A stretch of DNA of 64,000 nt, taken from NCBI RefSeq assembly GCF_000155975.1, contig NZ_GG730299.1, forward strand, positions 1,954,882 to 2,018,881. Reading direction: 5' to 3'. Position 1 is the stretch's first letter; each line of letters begins with the position of its first letter. A program made the position numbers and the translations under genes. The notes under the pieces were generated by a model, which did not search any database, was not told where the DNA came from, and worked only from the letters and a program-made list of their open reading frames with translations. Below, piece after piece: positions 58,616 through 64,000 of this stretch. The stretch is from Citrobacter youngae ATCC 29220 (GTDB lineage Bacteria > Pseudomonadota > Gammaproteobacteria > Enterobacterales > Enterobacteriaceae).

Positions 58616-59567
58616 CGGTATCTCCTTTTTCCCGATAAATACCGGTGGTCGGCGTATCGCCCGCGTATCCCCAGGCACGGTACATGCCTTCACTGTTAAA
58701 CGGTAAGGCGACGTTGCCCTCATGATCGACAGCAATTAAGCCACCGCTGCCGCCCAGCGCCGGTAATTTTTCCATCACTACACGTTCACACGCCTCAGAT
58801 AAGCTCAGGCCGCCATAATCCATCAACGCCGCGATGTCATAGGCCGCCAGCGCGCGAATAAAGACTTCTCCGGTTCCTGTACATGAAACCGCCACGTTTG
58901 CGTTATTGGCATAGCAGCCTGCGCCAACCAGCGGGCTGTCACCTACTCGCCCCGGTAACTTGTTGGTCATCCCGCCGGTCGATGTCGCCGCCGCAAGATT
59001 ACCGAACATGTCCAACGCAACCGCCCCCACGGTCCCCATTTTGTTGTTCTCATCCAGTGGGGTCGCGTTATGATCCAGTACCGTTTCCCCCGCCGTTCGC
59101 GCCGCCAGCAGTTGAGCGTAGCGTTCTGGCGTCGAAAAAATATCCGCCGAAACGCGATCCATCCCCTGCGCAATAGCAAAATTCTCTGCCCCTTCACCAA
59201 TCATCATGACGTGCGGGCTGTGTTCCATCACCAGGCGTGCGGCAAGAATGGGATTTCGCAGATGGCGAACGCCTGCGACGGCTCCCGCTTTGAGGGTATT
59301 ACCGTCCATCACGCAGGCGTCCAGCTCATGGGTTTCATCACGGGTATACACCGCGCCAATTCCGGCATTAAACAGCGGGCATTCTTCCAGTAGACGCACC
59401 GCCTCGGTCACCACATCCAGTGCGCTACGACCATCTTCGAGCATCCGCTGGCCTGTTTCGACGATATCTGACAGCGCCTGTATATAACGCAACTCCTGCT
59501 CCTGGCTCAGCTGCGAACGAGTAATAGCCCCTGCGCCGCCGTGAATTGCAATAACTGCTTTGCCCAT
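58602..59567 (-). CDS. iaaA: Isoaspartyl peptidase IaaA
   Basis: 321 residues as in E. coli. An Ntn-hydrolase that cleaves itself before the catalytic Thr179, in [10 protein letters not shown]. It degrades isoaspartyl dipeptides and can act as asparaginase. [12 protein letters not shown] and CTGTGE substrate-loop motifs are intact. In E. coli it is the first gene of the gsi operon, as here. Confidence 0.95.
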   Translation of the reverse strand: MGKAVIAIHGGAGAITRSQLSQEQELRYIQALSDIVETGQRMLEDGRSALDVVTEAVRLLEECPLFNAGIGAVYTRDETHELDACVMDGNTLKAGAVAGVRHLRNPILAARLVMEHSPHVMMIGEGAENFAIAQGMDRVSADIFSTPERYAQLLAARTAGETVLDHNATPLDENNKMGTVGAVALDMFGNLAAATSTGGMTNKLPGRVGDSPLVGAGCYANNANVAVSCTGTGEVFIRALAAYDIAALMDYGGLSLSEACERVVMEKLPALGGSGGLIAVDHEGNVALPFNSEGMYRAWGYAGDTPTTGIYREKGDTVATQ

Positions 59568-59758
59568 TTTTTTCGTCCATTAAGGTGACAGGTTCCGGGG
59601 TTATAAATATCAGAATTTCTGTGACTTATTGATTCGATTTTTGAATATAGAAAGATGCAGACGTCATGTAAAGGTAAAGGCCTGCACCTTATAACCGCGC
59701 CCACCAGGTCATTCAGATGGAATAAACAGGCATGAGATCCCCGACGACGGTGAATAAA

Positions 59759-60547
59759 CTATGCAAGCAGATCGGTAATCTGTTTTTTTGCATACCATAC
59801 AAATCGTTCTACTGACGGCATAGCGTTGGCCCAATCCGTTTTGGTCACCCCCAGATATTCGGCACATGCAGCTTGCAGCGTATCAGCATACTCAACGGGT
59901 AATCGCGGCATGAGCCAGGACGCCGCCTCATCTTTAGCGGCAATACTGCCGGTCACGACGCTATACCAGATACGCGCCAAAGCAAGAATGATATTACGCT
60001 CATCACCCTCTAAATCTGCCGGGTGTTGCCACTGTTCAAGAGTATGTCGAAACGTTTGTAATACATCACCGGGAGGAATGGCATTGAATAATATATCAGC
60101 GGGTTCACCGAACAACGGTACGCTGGCGCGCCGCGCTTGTGTCAGTAAAATTGAAATATCAGGATCCACCAGGGCCGGTTCATAAACTCCGGCACGGATA
60201 TCATCACGTAACCATTCGCCAAACTGCATTTCTCTTACCGGTGGAAATCGCCACGGCACCATCTGCGAGTACAGGACAATGGTCACTTCCAACGCGCGAT
60301 AGCGTTCTGAAGTCCCAGGCGGGGCTGAAATCGTCAATAATTCCTGCATCAACTTCGCTCTTAACCGGGCATTTATGGGTTCTTGCAGAGTGACCAACAA
60401 ATCAATGTCGCTTTGAGGTTTTAAGCCGCTTTCGACAGCAGAACCATACAGATGAACGGCAACAAGATTCCCCCCGAAAATCTGGCGGATGAGTGCACAA
60501 GCGGCATTCACCTGTCGTCGAATTACGTCCGGTATATTCTTTGTCAT
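59759..60547 (-). CDS. aadA: AadA-family aminoglycoside nucleotidyltransferase, ANT(3'')(9)-type
   Basis: 262 residues from the ATG with GGGGGAAAG before it; this is the usual AadA length. The nucleotidyltransferase motif GSAVESGLKPQSDIDLLV is at 36-52 with D47 and D49 as metal ligands. The catalytic base E87 and the streptomycin-contact residues W112, W173 and D182 known from Salmonella AadA are all at the same positions. It would adenylylate streptomycin and spectinomycin. It sits alone between iaaA and moeA with no integron or transposon signals, so it looks like an intrinsic chromosomal gene. Confidence 0.88.
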   Translation of the reverse strand: MTKNIPDVIRRQVNAACALIRQIFGGNLVAVHLYGSAVESGLKPQSDIDLLVTLQEPINARLRAKLMQELLTISAPPGTSERYRALEVTIVLYSQMVPWRFPPVREMQFGEWLRDDIRAGVYEPALVDPDISILLTQARRASVPLFGEPADILFNAIPPGDVLQTFRHTLEQWQHPADLEGDERNIILALARIWYSVVTGSIAAKDEAASWLMPRLPVEYADTLQAACAEYLGVTKTDWANAMPSVERFVWYAKKQITDLLA

Positions 60548-60753
60548 CTTTCCCCCTGATTCAGGCAGCGATATTTTATGCCCGCTAAGGTATGAGCTTA
60601 CTGTTATTTTGCTCTTTCTGCTGGCCCCTGGCGGCAACATGAGTTTTGCCGCCAGAGGCCAATAACTTCACTCTAAGCCGGAGGTGGCATACTGTCCGCG
60701 GCCATTTTCTGACATAATGAGCGGATTCGATTTTGCCCCGCAGGAGTCTTCTC

Positions 60754-61989
60754 ATGGAATTTACCGCCGGACTGATGCCGCTTGAAACGGCTCTCTCTCA
60801 GATGCTTTCGCGTGTTACCCCCCTCACCGCCGTCGAAACGCTGCCGCTGGTTCAATGCTTTGGCCGCATTCTGGCCACCGACGTCGTCTCCCCGATTGAT
60901 GTCCCCGGATTTGATAACTCGGCAATGGATGGCTATGCGGTGCGAATCGCTGATTTACACTCAGGCCTACCGCTCGCGGTGGCAGGCAAAGCCTTTGCCG
61001 GACAGCCTTTTCACGGCGAATGGCCTGCGGGGACCTGTATCCGCATTATGACCGGCGCACCGGTGCCCGCCGGTTGTGAAGCAGTGGTCATGCAGGAACA
61101 AACGGAACAAACTGACGACGGAGTACGATTTACCGCCGACGCCCGCAGCGGGCAAAATATTCGTCTGCGCGGGGAAGATATTGCAAACGGCGCGGTGGTG
61201 TTTCCCGCCGGGACTCGCCTGACAACCGCCGAGCTTCCTGTTCTGGCCTCGCTTGGTATTGCTGATGTGCCCGTTGTGCGCAAAGTTCGCGTGGCGCTGT
61301 TCTCCACCGGTGATGAGCTGCAACTGCCTGGTCAACCGCTGGGCGACGGGCAGATTTATGACACCAACCGCCTGACCGTTCACCTGATGCTGCAACAGCT
61401 GGGCTGCGAAGTGATCAATCTGGGGATTATTCGCGACGATCCCAACGCGCTGCGCGCGGCGTTTATTGAAGCCGACAGCCAGGCCGATGTCGTTATCAGC
61501 TCCGGCGGCGTTTCAGTCGGCGAAGCTGATTACACCAAAACCATTCTGGAAGAGCTGGGCGAAATTGCCTTCTGGAAGCTGGCCATCAAACCGGGCAAAC
61601 CGTTCGCGTTTGGCAAACTGAGCAACAGCTGGTTTTGCGGCCTGCCGGGCAACCCGGTATCAGCGGCCCTCACCTTTTATCAACTGGTGCAGCCGCTGCT
61701 GGCGAAACTCAGCGGCAACACCGCCTGTGGATTGCCTCCGCGCCAGCGCGTGCGCACCGCCTCACGCCTGAAGAAAACGCCAGGACGTCTGGATTTTCAA
61801 CGTGGCGTATTGCAGCGTACCGCAGAAGGCGAACTGGAAGTCACCACCACCGGACACCAGGGTTCGCATATTTTTAGCTCCTTTAGCCAAGGCAACTGTT
61901 TTATCGTTCTGGAACGCGATCGCGGCAACGTTGAGGCCGGAGAATGGGTTGAAGTCGAGCCGTTTAACGCACTGTTTGGAGGCCTGTAA
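60754..61989 (+). CDS. moeA: Molybdopterin molybdenumtransferase MoeA
   Basis: 411 residues from MEFTAG with CAGGAG upstream. It inserts molybdate into adenylylated molybdopterin. DNSAMDGYA (about 57-65), [16 protein letters not shown], the [12 protein letters not shown] loop (about 249-260) and GLPGNPVS (about 297-304) are conserved MoeA motifs. Overlaps moeB by one base (TAATG). Confidence 0.96.
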   Translation: MEFTAGLMPLETALSQMLSRVTPLTAVETLPLVQCFGRILATDVVSPIDVPGFDNSAMDGYAVRIADLHSGLPLAVAGKAFAGQPFHGEWPAGTCIRIMTGAPVPAGCEAVVMQEQTEQTDDGVRFTADARSGQNIRLRGEDIANGAVVFPAGTRLTTAELPVLASLGIADVPVVRKVRVALFSTGDELQLPGQPLGDGQIYDTNRLTVHLMLQQLGCEVINLGIIRDDPNALRAAFIEADSQADVVISSGGVSVGEADYTKTILEELGEIAFWKLAIKPGKPFAFGKLSNSWFCGLPGNPVSAALTFYQLVQPLLAKLSGNTACGLPPRQRVRTASRLKKTPGRLDFQRGVLQRTAEGELEVTTTGHQGSHIFSSFSQGNCFIVLERDRGNVEAGEWVEVEPFNALFGGL

Positions 61990-62738
61990 TGGCAGAACTC
62001 AGCGACCAGGAGATGATGCGCTATAACCGGCAAATCATTCTGCGCGGCTTCGATTTCGAAGGTCAGGAAGCGCTGAAGGAGGCGCGGGTACTGGTCGTTG
62101 GTCTGGGAGGACTGGGCTGCGCCGCGACCCAATACCTGGCAGGCGCTGGCGTCGGGCATTTAACGCTGCTCGACTTTGACACCGTCTCCGTGTCGAACCT
62201 CCAGCGCCAGACGCTGCACAGCGATGCGACCGTAGGGCAAGCGAAAGTGCTGTCCGCCCGCGACGCGCTGGCGCGGATTAACCCTTATATCGCCATTACG
62301 CCGGTGAATGCGCTGCTGGATGATAGCGAAATTCATGCGCTGATCGCCAAACACGATTTGGTGCTGGACTGTACGGATAACGTCAGCGTCCGCAACCAGC
62401 TTAACATCGGCTGCTTTACCGCAAAGGTTCCGCTGGTTTCCGGGGCGGCAATCCGCATGGAAGGACAAATTACCGTCTTTACATACCAGGAAGGCGAACC
62501 TTGCTACCGCTGTCTGAGCCGTCTGTTCGGTGAAAACGCCCTGACCTGCGTCGAGGCTGGCGTGATGGCCCCGCTAATCGGCGTGATCGGCTCGTTACAG
62601 GCAATGGAGGCCATTAAGCTGCTGGCAAACTACGGTAAACCCGCATCCGGCCGGATCGTCATGTACGACGCCATGACCTGCCAGTTCCGGGAAATGAAGC
62701 TGATGCGTAATCCGGGGTGTGAGGTGTGTAGTCGGTAA
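61989..62738 (+). CDS. moeB: Molybdopterin-synthase adenylyltransferase MoeB
   Basis: 249 residues as in E. coli. E1-like fold: VVGLGGLGCAA nucleotide loop (about 36-46), DFDTVSVSNLQRQ (about 61-73), and the zinc site from CYRC and a C-terminal CEVC. It adenylylates the C-terminus of MoaD. Coupled to moeA. Confidence 0.96.
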   Translation: MAELSDQEMMRYNRQIILRGFDFEGQEALKEARVLVVGLGGLGCAATQYLAGAGVGHLTLLDFDTVSVSNLQRQTLHSDATVGQAKVLSARDALARINPYIAITPVNALLDDSEIHALIAKHDLVLDCTDNVSVRNQLNIGCFTAKVPLVSGAAIRMEGQITVFTYQEGEPCYRCLSRLFGENALTCVEAGVMAPLIGVIGSLQAMEAIKLLANYGKPASGRIVMYDAMTCQFREMKLMRNPGCEVCSR

Positions 62739-62742
62739 AAAA

Positions 62743-62818
62743 GTCGGGTGGCGGCTTCGCCTTACCCGACCTACAACGGCTTGAACGTAGGCCGGGTAAG
62801 CGTTAGCGCCTCCCGGCA
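62743..62818. repeat. BIME between moeB and fsaA
   Basis: GTCGGGTGGCGGCTTCGCCT..CCCGACCTAC and GTAGGCCGGGTAAGCGTTAG..CTCCCGGCA are two REP-type units between convergent genes; they can also end both transcripts. Confidence 0.8.
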
Positions 62819-62824
62819 ACAGCA

Positions 62825-63487
62825 TCAGATTGACGTGCGGCCAAATGCCCCCTGCCAGTCGTGCTCAAACTTCGCTACGGCTGCATCCACGGCCGGAGAA
62901 CTAATCATCTGTTGAGCAACATCCAGCGGCAACGTGATGGCTTCGCAGCCTGCCAGCAGGCAATCCAGCGCCTGACGCGGCGTTTTGAAGCTGGCTGCCA
63001 GTACTTTGGCATGCGGCGCATGCATTTTCAGCAAGTTCTGCAGATCAATCACTGTCTGAATGCCATCACCGCCCTGCGCATCCACGCGGTTCACGTATGG
63101 CGCAACGTATTCCGCCCCCGCCAGTGCGGCTAATAACCCTTGGGCTGCGCCATATACCGCAGTACCCAGCGTCGGGATCCCTTCTTCTTTCAGCAATTTA
63201 ATCGCCGCCAGCCCTTCTTTAGTGACCGGCACTTTGACCACGATATCTGCAACAATTGACCGCAATTTACGCGCATCGCTGACCATGCCTTCGGCGGTCG
63301 TCGCCATCACCTGAGCAAACAGACGGCCTTGTCCTCCCGTTGCTTCATGCAGTTGCGGCAGCAACGCTTCCAGCGTCTGTTTACCCGCCGCCACGATGCT
63401 CGGATTCGTTGTCACCCCGGCCAGCGGAAAAATACGCGCCAGAGCGGTCACCGCGGCAACATCCGACGTATCTAAATAGAGTTCCAT
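62825..63487 (-). CDS. fsaA: Fructose-6-phosphate aldolase FsaA
   Basis: 220 residues as in E. coli. Transaldolase-like TIM barrel; Schiff-base lysine K85 in DIVVKVPVT. It interconverts fructose 6-phosphate with dihydroxyacetone and glyceraldehyde 3-phosphate. The end TWQ-like segment [11 protein letters not shown] is conserved. Divergent from ybiY. Confidence 0.95.
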   Translation of the reverse strand: MELYLDTSDVAAVTALARIFPLAGVTTNPSIVAAGKQTLEALLPQLHEATGGQGRLFAQVMATTAEGMVSDARKLRSIVADIVVKVPVTKEGLAAIKLLKEEGIPTLGTAVYGAAQGLLAALAGAEYVAPYVNRVDAQGGDGIQTVIDLQNLLKMHAPHAKVLAASFKTPRQALDCLLAGCEAITLPLDVAQQMISSPAVDAAVAKFEHDWQGAFGRTSI

Positions 63488-63550
63488 AACCTTTCCTCAA
63501 ACGAATAATTAGCATGAATAAAAGGTAGCACGGCGAAACCTCACGGATAG

Positions 63551-63564
63551 TTGACTTGCGTCAA
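63551..63564. promoter_or_regulatory. FNR-like dyad upstream of ybiY
   Basis: TTGAC-TTGC-GTCAA is a perfect dyad with the FNR spacing (TTGAT-N4-ATCAA). It lies 56 bases before ybiY, a radical-SAM activator expected to work without oxygen. Confidence 0.5.
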
Positions 63565-63619
63565 TATAACTTTCATTCGAAAGTAATTTAATCTTTATAC
63601 GAAAGAAAAGAGGCCGCTT

Positions 63620-64000
63620 ATGATTTTTAATATTCAGCGCTATTCCACTCATGATGGTCCCGGTATCCGTACCGTGGTGTTCCTTAAAGGATGCTCCCTG
63701 GGCTGTCGTTGGTGTCAGAATCCGGAAAGTCGCGCCCGTACACAGGACCTGCTCTACGACGCACGTTTGTGTCTTGATGGTTGCGATCTCTGTGCGCAGG
63801 CGGCCCCTGCGGTGATTGAGCGGGCGCTGAGCGGTCTGCTGATTCATCGCGAAAAACTAACCGATGACACTTTCGCCGCGCTAACGGACTGCTGTCCAAC
63901 CCAGGCGCTGACCGTCTGTGGCGAGGTCAAAAGCGTGCACGACATTATGTCGACCGTCTTGCGTGATAAACCGTTTTACGATCGCAGCGGTGGAGGCCTT
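63620..64000 (+). CDS. ybiY: Glycyl-radical enzyme activator YbiY (3'-truncated by window edge)
   Basis: The first 127 residues of a PflA-type activase (full length about 308 in E. coli). Radical-SAM cysteines C25, C29 and C32 in [13 protein letters not shown]; further cysteines (about 52, 57, 60 and near 90) belong to the ferredoxin-like insert. It installs the glycyl radical in its partner, YbiW in E. coli, whose gene would lie beyond the window. Confidence 0.94.
   Translation, partial: MIFNIQRYSTHDGPGIRTVVFLKGCSLGCRWCQNPESRARTQDLLYDARLCLDGCDLCAQAAPAVIERALSGLLIHREKLTDDTFAALTDCCPTQALTVCGEVKSVHDIMSTVLRDKPFYDRSGGGL

Overview
The window looks like an enterobacterial chromosome close to Citrobacter/Salmonella/Escherichia; Citrobacter is my best guess from overall protein similarity, but that is inference. 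From about 22.2 kb to the right end it follows a gene order known from Escherichia coli (in reverse reading direction): rlmC, ybjO, potIHGF, ybjN, rimK, nfsA, ybjC, grxA, ybjM, ybjL, rybB, rcdA, ybjJ, ybjI, ybjH, mdfA, ybjG, deoR, dacC, gstB, yliI, bssR, rimO, gsiDCBA, iaaA, moeA, moeB, fsaA, ybiY. REP/BIME elements sit in the intergenic gaps, as is usual in this group.

The left 22 kb is accessory. It starts at a tRNA-Ser(GGA) gene whose last 19 bases plus its terminator are repeated 184 bp downstream. It ends at a BIME next to rlmC, where E. coli has the art operon. The island has no integrase or transposase that I can see. It carries: a leaderless protein with a crystallin-like segment, two Ig-like domains and nine WG (RCC1-like) repeats; a secreted two-repeat protein that resembles halovibrin; a LysR gene broken by one stop codon; a phage-type block on the minus strand (lambda-S-like holin, DUF115-like protein, methyltransferase, GT9-like glycosyltransferase); a 1516-residue inverse autotransporter with twelve Ig-like domains; a CRP-like/IprA-like regulator; and a plus-strand block of two leaderless modular beta proteins, a T4-type lysozyme with an intact catalytic triad, and a short protein that is a stand-alone copy of the C-terminal domain of its neighbour. 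The mixture of a holin, a lysozyme and large proteins without signal peptides suggests a holin/muramidase release route (type 10 secretion-like). This is the most interesting hypothesis in the window, and it is inference.

Three smaller accessory insertions interrupt the conserved part. Between rybB and rcdA lie two AT-rich membrane-protein genes and a divergent DMT-transporter/LysR pair. Between bssR and rimO lie a LysR gene, a glgP paralogue destroyed by successive internal deletions and a 65-residue HTH-like protein. Between iaaA and moeA lies an intrinsic-looking aadA (ANT(3'')(9)-type) gene whose key residues are all present.

The conserved part mixes transport (PotFGHI putrescine import, GsiABCD glutathione import, MdfA multidrug export), redox and stress functions (GrxA, NfsA, GstB, RybB), ribosome modification (RlmC, RimK, RimO), envelope functions (DacC, YbjG), and molybdenum cofactor synthesis (MoeA, MoeB). 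Candidate regulatory sites seen include an OxyR-like site before grxA, a PmrA/BasR box before ybjG, a sigma-E-like promoter before rybB, an RcdA-like dyad, and an FNR-like dyad before ybiY.
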